Shown here piece by piece: positions 7,327 through 18,792 of a DNA stretch of 64,000 nucleotides. The notes under the pieces were generated by a model. It made no database searches and was not told the origin of the DNA. It saw only the letters and a program-made list of their open reading frames with translations. The stretch comes from Yersinia alsatica (GTDB lineage: Bacteria; Pseudomonadota; Gammaproteobacteria; Enterobacterales; Enterobacteriaceae). The translations under genes were made by a program, and so were the position numbers. How positions within the stretch are numbered: position 1 is the stretch's first letter; each line of letters starts with the position of its first letter. The DNA lies in assembly GCF_902170305.1 (NCBI RefSeq), contig NZ_CABHWW010000038.1:173126-237125 (forward strand). The letters run 5' to 3'.

Positions 7327-10272
7327 ATGCCTTCCCGTCGTATGACAACCATTACATGGTTAACAGTTATATTTCAGTGTTTATTTCCACTGAGTATGGC
7401 AGTTAACCCGGTTGTTGCTGCTCAGAAAACAGCAACACCACCGCAATCATTCCCACCTTCTGAGGACAATGGGAAAATGTTGGCTGAGCAAGCCAAAATG
7501 GCTGGTTCATTGCTGAGTAGCGGCAATGCCGGTAATAGTGCCACAGGTCTGGTACGTTCAAAGGTTATTGGAGAGGCGAATACTTCAGCTCAGCAATGGC
7601 TCAATCAGTTTGGTACTGCCCGCGTACAATTAAATCTGGATTCCAATAGCAGCCTCAATGGTAGTGCACTTGATTTGCTGGTTCCTCTTTATGATGACAA
7701 TAAGAATTTATTATTTACTCAATTAGGAGCCCGCCATCAGGATAAACGGCATACCGCTAATGTGGGGGTAGGTGTTCGTACCATTCAAGGTAATTGGATG
7801 TTTGGCGGAAACACCTTCTTTGATAATGATCTGACCGGCCATAATCGGCGTATTGGTGTTGGGGCTGAAATAGCAACCGACTTCCTGAAGTTATCGGCAA
7901 ACAGCTATTTTGGTATTACTGATTGGCATCAATCTCGAGACTTTGCCGATTATAACGAGCGCCCTGCTAATGGATATGACATCCGGGCTGAAGCTTATTT
8001 GCCAGCATATCCGCAATTGGGTAGCAAACTGATGTTTGAGCAATATAAAGGGGATGATGTTGCTCTGTTTGGTAAAGACAATCGGCAAAAGAATCCACAT
8101 GCAATCACTGCCGGTTTGAATTACACCCCTATTCCATTGTTGACTGTCGGCGCTGAACATCGGGCAGGTAAAGGGAGTAATAATGATTCCAGTATTAACT
8201 TCCAACTGAATTATCGTCTGGGAGAGTCTTGGCAGTCTCATATTGATCCTAATGCAGTCGCCGCATCTCGCATGCTGGCGGGGAGCCGATATGATTTAGT
8301 TGAACGTAATAATAATATTGTGTTGGATTACCAAAAACAGCAGTTGCTGAACTTGAGTCTGCCACCGCAATTGGCTGGCCCCGAAGGCCATGTCACGCCA
8401 CTGACCGCACAAGTCACCGCAAAGTATGGTATCAGCCGAATTGACTGGGATACTGCCGCATTGACTGCTGCTGGGGGCGTGGTGACACAAACATCATTAA
8501 CCACGGTTGCGGTGACTTTCCCTCCTTACCAAGTCGGCGGAAATAATAGCCATGTCATCAGCGCCGTCGCTCGTGATACTCAGGGCAATATCTCCAACCG
8601 GGCAGTGACCACCATTGATGTGGCTGGCATGGTCAATAACACCGCAACAGTGGCGATAACACTGTTGGATGACAATGCCTTGGCGGATGGGCTGGCTAAC
8701 AACCGGGTACAAGTAAAAGTCACCTCGGCCAATGGGGGAGGCGTAGCGAATCAAGTGGTGAATTTTGTTGCCAGCAATGGCGCCAGCATTACCCCTTCTG
8801 CCACCACCAATGCGCAAGGGATTGCCACAGCGACTTTAACCAACCTGACCGCAGGGATTAGCTCAGTAACGTCAACTGTGAATGGCAATAGCCACAGTAT
8901 CGATACTAACTTTGTGGCTAATAGCGGCAGTGCAGTGATTATCGCGGCGAATATGTCGGTGACAACAGACAATGCTGTCGCTAATGGTACAGCCACGAAT
9001 GCTGTACAAGCTACTGTGACTGACAGCAATAACAACCTGCTGGCGGATGAAGTGGTGACATTCACTGCCACCAATGGTGCGTTAGTCACTACGGTGATTG
9101 GCACCACGGGAGCGGACGGTATTGCTACTGCAATGTTGACCAATACTGCGGCAGGAACATCGGCGGTAACGGCTACGCTGAGTAACAGTGCTAATCAAAC
9201 AGTGAATACCAACTTTGTCGCTGATAGTAGCAATGCGACTATTTCCTCAGCGAATATGACAGTCACCACCAACAATGCTACCGCCAATGGTGTTGCTACC
9301 AATGCTGTACGCGCGATTGTGACTGACAGTTATAACAACCGCTTGGCGGATGAAGTCGTCACATTCACGGCGACTAATGGTGCGTTGGTTACCACGGTGA
9401 TTGGCACCACGGGCGCGGACGGTATTGCTACCGCAACATTGACCAACACCGTGGCGGGAACCTCGTCGGTGACGGCGAAACTGAGTAACAATGCCTCTCG
9501 CTCAGTCAACACTACCTTTGTGGCTCAGGTGGCCGCGGTATTGGCTATCGCCGTAGACCAATCTACCACCAAGATTGGCGAGACTATCCAAACGACGGTC
9601 ACAGCCAGAGATGCCGGTGGGGAGCTTCTCCCTGGGGTGGATGTCTCATTCACCATCGGCAATGTGATCAACCGCCAAGGTAATACTGCAAACAGTGGCA
9701 CCCTGCAATTTAACGGTACGAATATCACGGCGGCGCGGAAATTCACCACAGGTGCCGATGGTACGGTAACCATTCCAGTGACGGACCCTTCAGGTACTGG
9801 TGTTCAGCGAACTATCACTGCAGTATCAGGTACTGCGACGGCTTCTACTGATGTGATTTACACGGTGGTCACCAGCCCGGATACGACGCAGGCCAATATG
9901 TGGGGCCATATGGCAGAAACCATCACTGTTGGCGGGAAAACCTTTAAGCGCCCAAGCCTTCATGTAGAAATTGCGGGCGATTTTACTCAAACCATGAGCA
10001 ATGAAGTGTGGGGAACTTTTGATTATGCTTCAGCCATTGGGCGGGTTTGTGGCAGCCAGGCAAACTTGCCAGTCCGTGCTGATTTAGTTGCGCTTTACAA
10101 TGCCTACCCATCAAACCAAATCAAGTCTATTTTTGGTTGGCAGACAAGCGGTGCCTACATTTCATCAACAGTATATGGTGCGACCAGCCACTCCAGCATA
10201 TGGCTGGTTAATGGTAATGGCACTTCTACTGATGACTCAAATAAGAATGACTGGGTAACTTGCCTGCAGTAG
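7327..10272 (+). CDS. Invasin/intimin-type inverse autotransporter adhesin
   Basis: From ATG 7327 (MPSRRMTTITWLTVIF) the protein has 981 residues: signal peptide to about residue 32 (VVAA); a helical linker; an intimin/invasin beta-barrel of about 250 residues (markers VQLNLDSNSSLNGSALDLL, GGNTFFDNDLTGHNRRIGVG, SSINFQLNYRLGESWQSH); then Big-1 type Ig-like domains exposed on the surface; and a C-terminal lectin-like domain from about residue 858 with Cys908 and Cys979, placed like the disulfide pair at the end of Yersinia invasin. Two Ig-like domains are near-identical 101-residue repeats. Family members are secreted through their own N-terminal barrel and bind host cells or other bacteria. 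It is monocistronic, preceded by AT-rich DNA and next to the rnpB islet. Confidence 0.9.
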   Translation: MPSRRMTTITWLTVIFQCLFPLSMAVNPVVAAQKTATPPQSFPPSEDNGKMLAEQAKMAGSLLSSGNAGNSATGLVRSKVIGEANTSAQQWLNQFGTARVQLNLDSNSSLNGSALDLLVPLYDDNKNLLFTQLGARHQDKRHTANVGVGVRTIQGNWMFGGNTFFDNDLTGHNRRIGVGAEIATDFLKLSANSYFGITDWHQSRDFADYNERPANGYDIRAEAYLPAYPQLGSKLMFEQYKGDDVALFGKDNRQKNPHAITAGLNYTPIPLLTVGAEHRAGKGSNNDSSINFQLNYRLGESWQSHIDPNAVAASRMLAGSRYDLVERNNNIVLDYQKQQLLNLSLPPQLAGPEGHVTPLTAQVTAKYGISRIDWDTAALTAAGGVVTQTSLTTVAVTFPPYQVGGNNSHVISAVARDTQGNISNRAVTTIDVAGMVNNTATVAITLLDDNALADGLANNRVQVKVTSANGGGVANQVVNFVASNGASITPSATTNAQGIATATLTNLTAGISSVTSTVNGNSHSIDTNFVANSGSAVIIAANMSVTTDNAVANGTATNAVQATVTDSNNNLLADEVVTFTATNGALVTTVIGTTGADGIATAMLTNTAAGTSAVTATLSNSANQTVNTNFVADSSNATISSANMTVTTNNATANGVATNAVRAIVTDSYNNRLADEVVTFTATNGALVTTVIGTTGADGIATATLTNTVAGTSSVTAKLSNNASRSVNTTFVAQVAAVLAIAVDQSTTKIGETIQTTVTARDAGGELLPGVDVSFTIGNVINRQGNTANSGTLQFNGTNITAARKFTTGADGTVTIPVTDPSGTGVQRTITAVSGTATASTDVIYTVVTSPDTTQANMWGHMAETITVGGKTFKRPSLHVEIAGDFTQTMSNEVWGTFDYASAIGRVCGSQANLPVRADLVALYNAYPSNQIKSIFGWQTSGAYISSTVYGATSHSSIWLVNGNGTSTDDSNKNDWVTCLQ
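8953..9558 (+). repeat. Two tandem 303-bp repeats encoding Ig-like domains
   Basis: The ATG codons of ANMSVTTDNAVANGTATNAV (8953) and ANMTVTTNNATANGVATNAV (9256) mark units exactly 303 bp apart, sharing long identical blocks such as DEVVTFTATNGALVTTVIG. The similarity is high enough at DNA level to allow domain gain or loss by recombination. Confidence 0.8.
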
Positions 10273-10288
10273 ATATTTGATGGTCATA

Positions 10289-10328
10289 ACCGGCTGGGCG
10301 AATAAAACATATCATTCGTTCAGCCGGA
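10289..10328. terminator. Stem-loop after invasin-like gene
   Basis: CCGGCTG (10290-10296) pairs with CAGCCGG (10321-10327), extended by inner GCGAAT/ATTCG pairing. It lies between the convergent adhesin and LysR genes. Confidence 0.5.
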
Positions 10329-10378
10329 TTTAACCTTGTCTGTACCCCATCCTGTAGCTTGCCATCTTATGAATTGCT

Positions 10379-11323
<945 letters not shown>

Positions 11324-11377
11324 TTATGAATTAAATTCATATACTCATGCGTATTTATCCATCTAATCCTCGGCTGA

Positions 11378-12445
<1,068 letters not shown>

Positions 12446-12459
12446 TCTCTCTTTGCCCT

Positions 12460-12492
12460 ATCAGATACCGTCACCAGATGGCGGTATCTGAT
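12460..12492. terminator. Stem-loop after aldo/keto reductase gene
   Basis: A perfect 11-bp stem (ATCAGATACCG / CGGTATCTGAT) directly after the stop codon, without a strong T-tract. It may separate or partially insulate the next operon. Confidence 0.55.
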
Positions 12493-12649
12493 GTTTGCTT
12501 ATTTGGCTATCAGCAAAAAATCCCTTGTTGCTGGATTAATGAATTTTACTCATAGCTCCTTGCACATTTTGCTATCTAGTCCTCCCCATTGATTAGCGGT
12601 AATTTTTTCCCATCGCAACTAAGCCGAGACTTATCGGGAGGGGAAAACC

Positions 12650-13453
12650 ATGAAATGTTTAGCCACTACGGCACTTTCTTTATCGATGGCAATTTCTGGC
12701 GCGGCAATGGCAGAACCGGAGGATGTTCGGACTAGCAAAGCCGCTAGCACAGAGGCGCTGAGCCGAGTTTCTCCGGCTTTGGCTAATTATCAGCGCCAAA
12801 AGTTACAAGCGGATCTCTGGCAACGGCCAGCACTCTCACCACGCGATCGCAGCATGATTACCGTCGCGGCCATCATTGCCCGTAATCAGACGGCATTAAT
12901 GACCGAGCAATTCAATCTGGCATTGGATAACGGCGTTAAGGCCAGTGAGTTGTCGGAAATCATTACACATCTGGCGTTTTATTCCGGTTGGGGGAATGCC
13001 ATGTCAGCCGTGGCCGCGGCTCAGGATATCTTCCAACAGCGGGGTATTACGGCGGCCTCTTTGCCGACGGCGCAACCTGAGTTGCTGCCACTCAATCAAA
13101 CGGCCGAGCAGTTGCGCCTCAATGCGGTGGAGCAGTCGGTAGGGAGTCAACAGTTCCCTGGGCTGGTGGCGTATACCACCGATGTACTGTTCCGTGATCT
13201 CTGGTTGCGCCCGGCACTGGCACCACGGGATCGTAGCCTAATCACTGTCAGTGCGCTGATTGCCGCAGGGCAGGTGGCACAAGTGACTTTCCACCTGAAT
13301 AAAGCGATGGACAATGGTTTAACCCAAGAGCAGGCCGCCGAGGTGGTGACTCATCTGGCTTTTTATGTGGGCTGGCCTAATGCCATGTCTGCGGTACCCA
13401 TGGTTAAAGCCGTTTTTGCCCAGCGAAATACTGATACTCCGGCCAAATCCTAG
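12650..13453 (+). CDS. Exported protein with two carboxymuconolactone-decarboxylase-like domains
   Basis: The 267-residue protein starts with a signal peptide (MKCLATTALSLSMAISGAAM, cut near AMA). It then has two tandem copies of the AhpD/CMD helical domain: LWQRPALSPRDRSMITVAA with THLAFYSGWGNAMSAV, and LWLRPALAPRDRSLITVSA with THLAFYVGWPNAMSAV. The copies lack the CxxC of peroxidase AhpD, so a redox-disulfide role is unlikely. CMD-fold proteins are usually cytoplasmic; the signal peptide makes this one periplasmic. It is separated by 13 bp from the exported cupin gene, suggesting they work together. The enzymatic reaction is unknown. Confidence 0.85.
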   Translation: MKCLATTALSLSMAISGAAMAEPEDVRTSKAASTEALSRVSPALANYQRQKLQADLWQRPALSPRDRSMITVAAIIARNQTALMTEQFNLALDNGVKASELSEIITHLAFYSGWGNAMSAVAAAQDIFQQRGITAASLPTAQPELLPLNQTAEQLRLNAVEQSVGSQQFPGLVAYTTDVLFRDLWLRPALAPRDRSLITVSALIAAGQVAQVTFHLNKAMDNGLTQEQAAEVVTHLAFYVGWPNAMSAVPMVKAVFAQRNTDTPAKS

Positions 13454-13466
13454 CTAAGGAATCACG

Positions 13467-13937
13467 ATGAAATTACTCGCAGCGTCTACAGTTATCTTGT
13501 CCATGTTGAGTCCGACGGCTTGCGCCGACGTGGAGGAAAAAATGAACATTACCCAAAGTGGTTCCCAACCTTCCCGACCAGGCCCAGAAAATTACTTTAC
13601 CGGTCAGGTGCGTATTGATGCGCCTTTCCAGGCGACACCTCCTGCTCGTGTCGGGGGCGCGACGGTGACATTTGAGCCCGGCGCTCGTACCGCCTGGCAC
13701 ACACACCCATTGGGGCAGACCTTGATTATCACCCAAGGACGCGGCTGGATTCAGGAGTGGGGCAAAGAGATTAAAGAGATGAATCAGGGCGATATCGTCT
13801 GGATCCCTGAGGGGGTTAAGCACTGGCACGGTGCGACACCGGATACCGCGATGACTCACATTGCTATCGCCGAATCGCTCAACGGCAGCCCGGTTGAGTG
13901 GCTGGAAAAAGTCAGCGATGAGCAGTATCAGAAGTAA
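13467..13937 (+). CDS. Exported cupin-domain protein
   Basis: The 156-residue protein begins with a signal peptide ([20 protein letters not shown]). The remainder is one cupin barrel with the metal-binding signature HTH...Q ([16 protein letters not shown]) and the second motif [16 protein letters not shown]. An internal ATG at 13542 ([11 protein letters not shown]) could give a cytoplasmic form, but the first ATG follows TAAGGA at good spacing and lies 13 bp after the CMD gene. Proteins of this type accompany CMD-like proteins in many genomes; substrate unknown. The adjacent SDR begins 15 bp downstream. Confidence 0.85.
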   Translation: MKLLAASTVILSMLSPTACADVEEKMNITQSGSQPSRPGPENYFTGQVRIDAPFQATPPARVGGATVTFEPGARTAWHTHPLGQTLIITQGRGWIQEWGKEIKEMNQGDIVWIPEGVKHWHGATPDTAMTHIAIAESLNGSPVEWLEKVSDEQYQK

Positions 13938-13952
13938 AATATTGGAGGAGTT

Positions 13953-14693
13953 ATGACTCAAGGCATTGAAAATAAAGTGGTAGTTATCGCCGGGGCCAGC
14001 AGTGGCCTTGGCGAGGCTCTGGCACGCCGTTTGACAAAGGATGGCGCAAAAGTGGTACTGGGTGCTCGCCGCCTTGACCGGCTAGAAAAACTGGCCGAAG
14101 AGTTATCACTGAATAAATCCGCGGTTGTCAAAACGGATGTGACTCATCCCGAGCAAGTTCAGGCGCTGGTGGATACGGCCGTCAGATTGTATGGCCGAAT
14201 TGACGTGATGGTGAACAATGCGGGATTGATGCCACACTCGTTACTGGAGCGCTGCAAGATTAGCGACTGGAATGCCATGATTGACGTGAACCTCAAAGGG
14301 GTTCTTTATGGTATCGCTGCCGCACTTCCTTATATGAAAGATCAGAAAAGTGGGCATATTATCAATACGTCCTCGGTGGCGGGCCATAAAGTCAGGCCGG
14401 GCAGTGCCGTGTATGCGGCGACCAAAACTGCGGTTCGTGTGATTTCCGAAGGATTGCGTCAGGAAGTGAAGCCCTACAATATTCGTACGACGATTATTTC
14501 TCCCGGAGCCGTCAGTAGCGAGTTGGTCAATAGCATTACTGAAACCGATGTTGCCGCCGGTATTAAACAGTTTTATGACGAAGTCGCCATTTCTGCTGAT
14601 GCTTTTGCCAGTGTGGTGGCTTTTGCCATCAGTCAGCCGGAGGATGTGGATATCAATGAAGTTTTATTCCGTCCGACTAAACAAGAGCTCTGA
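13953..14693 (+). CDS. Short-chain dehydrogenase/reductase (classical SDR)
   Basis: The 246-residue protein has the nucleotide-binding [14 protein letters not shown] near the N-terminus, NNAGLM in strand 4, the catalytic Ser in [10 protein letters not shown] and the YxxxK pair in [18 protein letters not shown] after strand 2 favours NADP(H). The start ATG 13953 is preceded by GGAGG. It is the fourth gene of the redox cluster, 15 bp after the cupin gene, and is expected to act on a small alcohol, aldehyde or ketone in the cytoplasm; the substrate is not evident. Confidence 0.9.
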   Translation: MTQGIENKVVVIAGASSGLGEALARRLTKDGAKVVLGARRLDRLEKLAEELSLNKSAVVKTDVTHPEQVQALVDTAVRLYGRIDVMVNNAGLMPHSLLERCKISDWNAMIDVNLKGVLYGIAAALPYMKDQKSGHIINTSSVAGHKVRPGSAVYAATKTAVRVISEGLRQEVKPYNIRTTIISPGAVSSELVNSITETDVAAGIKQFYDEVAISADAFASVVAFAISQPEDVDINEVLFRPTKQEL

Positions 14694-14783
14694 AGTTGCA
14701 GTAAGTTACCCTCTCTATTCTTGAATATTCAATCTGGCCGTTATGATTTATTGGGTTTAATGTCCTAATACCGGAGATACAAC

Positions 14784-15836
14784 ATGACAATCAAAGTTCT
14801 CGGTTATGCAGCCAAGTCAGCACAAGCTCCCCTCGCGCCACTCGAATTTACCCGCCGTGAACCGCGCCCGGATGATGTGGTGATGGAGGTGCTCTATTGC
14901 GGTGTTTGCCATTCTGACTTGCATCAGGCGCGAAATGATTGGGGATTCAGCACTTATCCGCTGGTTCCCGGCCATGAAGTGGTGGGTCGAGTCACGGCGG
15001 TTGGCAAAGATGTCACAAAATTCAAAGTGGGTGATTTTGCCGGGATTGGCTGCATGGTGGATTCTTGCCGCGTGTGCCAACCCTGTCAAAAGGGTTTGGA
15101 GCAGTATTGCGAAGAAGGCAATGTGCAAACCTACAATGGTGTTGACCGCCATGACCATACGCCAACCTTTGGGGGCTATTCGCAAGCGATTGTAGCATCA
15201 CAAGATTTTGTGCTGAAAATGCCGGCTGGATTGGATCTCAAAGCTGCCGCGCCGCTGCTGTGTGCGGGTATCACCACTTGGTCACCGCTGCGCCACTGGA
15301 AAGTGGGCAAGGGGAGTAAAGTCGCGGTGGTAGGGCTGGGTGGCTTGGGCCATATGGCATTGAAACTGGCCAATGCGCTGGGGGCGGAAGTCACGCTGTT
15401 TACCCGTTCACCCAGTAAAGAAGCTGATGCCCGCCGTTTAGGGGCTCATCACATTGTGTTGTCCACCGAAAGTGCGCAAATGGCGGCAGTAAAAGGGCAG
15501 TTCGATTTGATTATCGATACCGTGCCTTATGTGCATGATATTAACCCGTATATGCCGACCTTGAATGTGGATGGCACGCTGGTGTTTGTTGGTTATCTTG
15601 GGGATCTTAGCCCGATGATCAATACCATGCCATTGATTCTGGCGCGGCGTTCGGTGGCGGGTTCCTGCATCGGCGGTATTGCTGAAACCCAGGAAATGCT
15701 AGATTTTTGCGCTAAACACGGCATTGCTTCAGATATCGAAATGATTAATATTCAGGATATTGAAAAGGCTTATGAGCGGATGCTGAAAAGCGATGTGAAA
15801 TACCGCTTTGTCATTGATATGGCGTCACTGAAATAG
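14784..15836 (+). CDS. Zinc-dependent NAD(P) alcohol dehydrogenase (YahK/cinnamyl-type)
   Basis: The 350-residue MDR-family protein has catalytic zinc ligands in CGVCHSD and GHEVVGRV, the structural zinc cluster in CRVCQPCQKGLEQYCEE, and the Rossmann motif GLGGLGHMALKLA. Length and motifs match YahK-like aldehyde reductases with broad specificity. A 90-bp gap and its own GGAG separate it from the SDR gene, so it may be co-transcribed or have a separate promoter. It completes a cluster of three oxidoreductases and two exported proteins likely dealing with reactive carbonyl or quinone-like compounds (inference). Confidence 0.9.
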   Translation: MTIKVLGYAAKSAQAPLAPLEFTRREPRPDDVVMEVLYCGVCHSDLHQARNDWGFSTYPLVPGHEVVGRVTAVGKDVTKFKVGDFAGIGCMVDSCRVCQPCQKGLEQYCEEGNVQTYNGVDRHDHTPTFGGYSQAIVASQDFVLKMPAGLDLKAAAPLLCAGITTWSPLRHWKVGKGSKVAVVGLGGLGHMALKLANALGAEVTLFTRSPSKEADARRLGAHHIVLSTESAQMAAVKGQFDLIIDTVPYVHDINPYMPTLNVDGTLVFVGYLGDLSPMINTMPLILARRSVAGSCIGGIAETQEMLDFCAKHGIASDIEMINIQDIEKAYERMLKSDVKYRFVIDMASLK

Positions 15837-15854
15837 TTAAAAATTAATATTAAT

Positions 15855-15885
15855 CAGGGAGATAAAAAATATTTTATACTCCCTG
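15855..15885. terminator. Terminator between adh and yhaK
   Basis: CAGGGAG / CTCCCTG stem with an AT-rich loop, followed by AGTTTTATC on the plus strand; lies between convergent genes and could serve both. Confidence 0.55.
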
Positions 15886-15892
15886 AGTTTTA

Positions 15893-16597
15893 TCAAGCTG
15901 GCAAATCAATCAGTAATGCTCGTAGTGGAGTTTCTGCTTTAATCACTAAATGCCGCTCTTCTTGCACAAAAGCGCCATCGCCGCATGTCAGGCTCTGGGT
16001 GTTGCTGTCCTGTGGGCCTTCCACTGCGACAGTCCCGTGAATCGATTGCAGATAAGCCCTTGGGCCATGCAAATCAATCGTATATTGCTCGCCCGCCGCT
16101 AAATCCAGATGATGTATCCACACTTGCTGGCGCAGCTTCAAGCTGCCCTGTTCACCGTCAGGGGACGCCAATAATCTTAATGGCTGGCTGCACAGTGACA
16201 TGCGCTGGGCAGGTTGACTCTCCTGTTCAGGGCATGCATTGAGCCATAGCTGAATACGAGTTAACGGCTTGTCGGTACTCAGATTATGCTCGCTATAGCT
16301 GACGCCAGATTGTGTTGAAAATAACAACACATCGCCAGTTTTGCCGCGCACATGGTTACCCAGGCTGTCTCGATACTCCGCTTCACCTTGTAAAATCAGG
16401 TTCAGGATATCAACCCGTGGGTAGGTGCGTGGCTGGAATGATGCACCGGGGGCCAGTACTTCCTGATTTAAAACGCGCAGCGAAGCATAACCTAATAATT
16501 TCGGGTCAAAATAGTGGCCGAATGAAAAAGTATAACGCGCCTGAAGCCAACCAAAGTCAGCTTGCCCGCACTGTTTTGCTGTTCTGCATGTGATCAT
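15893..16597 (-). CDS. yhaK: Pirin-family protein YhaK
   Basis: The 234-residue bicupin starts at ATG 16597, 8 bases after GGAGG. The N-terminal cupin has the pirin pattern (FSFGHYFDPKLLGYASLRVL, then HxH-like positions replaced by PRVDILN) and the C-terminal cupin is less conserved. In E. coli YhaK is a cytosolic redox-sensitive pirin-like protein; YhaK-type proteins often lack the full metal site, and here the usual HPHRG is replaced by YPRVD. It is divergent from yhaJ, which is conserved from E. coli. Confidence 0.88.
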   Translation of the reverse strand: MITCRTAKQCGQADFGWLQARYTFSFGHYFDPKLLGYASLRVLNQEVLAPGASFQPRTYPRVDILNLILQGEAEYRDSLGNHVRGKTGDVLLFSTQSGVSYSEHNLSTDKPLTRIQLWLNACPEQESQPAQRMSLCSQPLRLLASPDGEQGSLKLRQQVWIHHLDLAAGEQYTIDLHGPRAYLQSIHGTVAVEGPQDSNTQSLTCGDGAFVQEERHLVIKAETPLRALLIDLPA

Positions 16598-16720
16598 GAC
16601 AATGGCCTCCTGCGGCTTGAAGTATGACGAGCATAATGTGTAAACAAATGGTAAGCGTCTGGACGTCAGATTGTTAGCCAGTTAATCTGGTCGCCATATT
16701 CAAATTTCCTGATTGAGAAC

Positions 16721-17626
16721 ATGATGGGTAAAGATCGGGCGCTAACGTTAGAAGCATTGAGAGTGATGGATGCCATCGACCGCCGTGGTAGTTTTGCTGC
16801 GGCTGCCGATGAATTGGGGCGGGTACCCTCGGCATTGAGTTACACCATGCAAAAGCTTGAAGAAGAGCTGGACGTGGTGCTATTCGATCGTTCCGGGCAC
16901 CGGACCAAGTTTACCAATGTCGGCCGCATGTTATTGGATCGCGGGCGAGTGCTGCTGGAGGCCGCAGATAAGCTGACCACCGATGCCGAGGCTCTGGCCC
17001 GTGGTTGGGAAACCCATATCACCATCGTCAGTGAAGCATTGTCCCCGGCCTGGAAGCTATTCCCTCTGGTTGACAAGCTGGCGTTGAAAGCCAATACGCA
17101 GGTTTCTATTTTTACTGAAGTTTTGGCTGGAGCGTGGGAACGGCTGGAGCAGGGGCGGGCGGATATCGTGATTGCGCCAGATATGCATTTTCGCGCCTCA
17201 TCGGAGATTAACAGCCGCAAACTGTACAAAGTCACCAGTGTTTATGTTGCCAGCCCAGACCATCCCATTCACTTGGAACCAGAGCCTCTTTCGGAGCTAA
17301 CCCGCGTGAAATACCGCGGTGTGGCTGTTGCCGATACCGCCCGGGAGCGGCCAGTATTAACGGTGCAATTATTGGATAAACAGCAGCGGTTAACTGTCAG
17401 CACTATTGAAGATAAGCGGCGGGCGCTCTTAGCCGGTTTAGGTGTAGCGACGATGCCTTATGAGATGGTCGAAAAAGACATTGAAGCTGGGCGTTTGCGG
17501 GTTGTTGGGCCGGAATACAGTCGCGAAGCCGATATTATCATGGCGTGGCGTCGCGACAGTATGGGAGAGGCGAAGTCGTGGTGTCTGCGCGAAATCCCTA
17601 AGTTATTTGCCAATATGAATAAGTGA
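16721..17626 (+). CDS. yhaJ: LysR-family regulator YhaJ
   Basis: 301 residues (start ATG 16721 or the next ATG at 16724). The HTH is at about residues 10-65 (RRGSFAAAADELGRVPSALS), followed by a LysR effector domain. The divergent yhaK and nearby yqjG reproduce the E. coli yqjG-yhaH-yhaJ-yhaK neighbourhood. In E. coli YhaJ has been linked to sensing aromatic compounds and activating yhaK-yqjFG-type genes; here it is flanked by exactly those genes, so the same regulon is likely. Confidence 0.9.
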   Translation: MMGKDRALTLEALRVMDAIDRRGSFAAAADELGRVPSALSYTMQKLEEELDVVLFDRSGHRTKFTNVGRMLLDRGRVLLEAADKLTTDAEALARGWETHITIVSEALSPAWKLFPLVDKLALKANTQVSIFTEVLAGAWERLEQGRADIVIAPDMHFRASSEINSRKLYKVTSVYVASPDHPIHLEPEPLSELTRVKYRGVAVADTARERPVLTVQLLDKQQRLTVSTIEDKRRALLAGLGVATMPYEMVEKDIEAGRLRVVGPEYSREADIIMAWRRDSMGEAKSWCLREIPKLFANMNK

Positions 17627-17656
17627 TCGGCTACTGCGCCTTAGTTCGGCATCTAA

Positions 17657-18643
17657 TTAAGCAAAGCGGATATCTCTACCATGTGGCTCCAGCAGGTCTT
17701 GCTGTGGGCCGATGGAGATAATCCCATAAGGATTAATTGTGCCGTGACTGCGGTAGTAATGGTTGCGGATATGAGCAAAATCCACCGTCGCGGCAATGCC
17801 CGGCATCTGATAAATATCCCGTAAAAAGCCATATAAATTGAGATAGTCGCTGATACGGCGCTTATCACACTTGAAATGCGTCACATATACCGGGTCAAAA
17901 CGTACCAGTGTGGTCCATAAGCGCAAGTCAGCTTCTGTTAGTTGGTCGCCGGTCAGATAGCGCTGCTTAGCTAGAATCTGTTCCAGATTATCTAAGGCAT
18001 CAAACAAGATGGTGACGGCTTCGTCGTAGGCTGCTTGCGTGGTCGCAAAACCGGCTTTATACACGCCATTATTGACCTGATCGTAAACCCACCCATTGAT
18101 ATCATCAATTTCATGGCGCAATGCGGGAGGATAATAATCGCCAGCTTTGGCCCCCACAGCATCAAAAGCGCTATTGAACATGCGAATAATATCGGCTGAC
18201 TCATTGCTTACAACAGTTTGCTGCTGTTTATCCCATAACACCGGAACCGTCACGCGCCCGCTATAGTGAGGGTCGGCACGGAGATAGAGCTGATAAAGGT
18301 AATCGAGTTGATAGAGTGAATCGCCAGTGGCTGCTGGGAAATCATGACCGAACGTCCAGCCATTTTCCAACATCAGTGGATGCACCACCGAAACTGAGAT
18401 AAGTGATTCCAGCCCTTTCAGAGTGCGCATAAGCAAAGTGCGGTGCGCCCACGGGCAGGCCAGAGAAACATATAAATGGTAACGATGGGCTTCGGCTTTA
18501 AAGCCCGCTTTGCCCTGTGGGCCAGCTTGACCATCAGCAGTTACCCAGTTGCGAAACTGTGAGGTGCTGCGCTTGAAATGACCCCCGGTAGATTTTGTGT
18601 CGTACCAAGTGTCTTTCCAGATGCCGTCAACAAGTTGCCCCAT
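17657..18643 (-). CDS. yqjG: Glutathionyl-hydroquinone reductase YqjG
   Basis: Start ATG 18643 (MGQLVDGIWKDTWYDTKSTG) follows AAGGGGA; a longer frame to 18703 is rejected because it runs into the ERIC element. The 328-residue xi-class glutathione transferase has the active-site CPWAHRT and the family pattern PVLWDKQQQTVVSNESADI. It removes glutathione from glutathionyl-hydroquinones, keeping quinone pools usable. The C-terminal helical domain is complete. It lies upstream of yqjF with only an ERIC element between. Confidence 0.93.
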   Translation of the reverse strand: MGQLVDGIWKDTWYDTKSTGGHFKRSTSQFRNWVTADGQAGPQGKAGFKAEAHRYHLYVSLACPWAHRTLLMRTLKGLESLISVSVVHPLMLENGWTFGHDFPAATGDSLYQLDYLYQLYLRADPHYSGRVTVPVLWDKQQQTVVSNESADIIRMFNSAFDAVGAKAGDYYPPALRHEIDDINGWVYDQVNNGVYKAGFATTQAAYDEAVTILFDALDNLEQILAKQRYLTGDQLTEADLRLWTTLVRFDPVYVTHFKCDKRRISDYLNLYGFLRDIYQMPGIAATVDFAHIRNHYYRSHGTINPYGIISIGPQQDLLEPHGRDIRFA

Positions 18644-18652
18644 ACAATCCCC

Positions 18653-18775
18653 TTCGTACTTGAAGTTGCAGCATTGATAGCTGCTCTCACTAGCCCGAAT
18701 CACTGACCTGAGTCAGCTCATCGGGTTTTTCTCATTTGCTGCCTAGCTGCAATTCCAATGGCTTTGGGTATTTAT
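18653..18775. repeat. ERIC element
   Basis: An about 120-bp imperfect palindrome with the Yersinia ERIC pattern: TTGAAGTTGCAG at one end, a central CCCGAATCACTGACCTGAG / CAGCTCATCGGG inverted core, and GCTGCAATTCCAATGGCTTTGG at the other end. It fills nearly all of the yqjG-yqjF gap. Confidence 0.8.
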
Positions 18776-18792
18776 AGTCGATATAAAAGGAC

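Noticed and set aside
8751..9773. Long minus-strand Val/Ala-rich ORFs
   Set aside because: They are antisense shadows of the Thr/Asn/Ala-rich Ig-like repeats of the adhesin.
16608..16635. CTTGAAGTATGACGAGCATAA near the yhaK/yhaJ promoters resembles one end of ERIC
   Set aside because: Only about 20-25 bases match and no other ERIC part is adjacent; could be a stub or chance.
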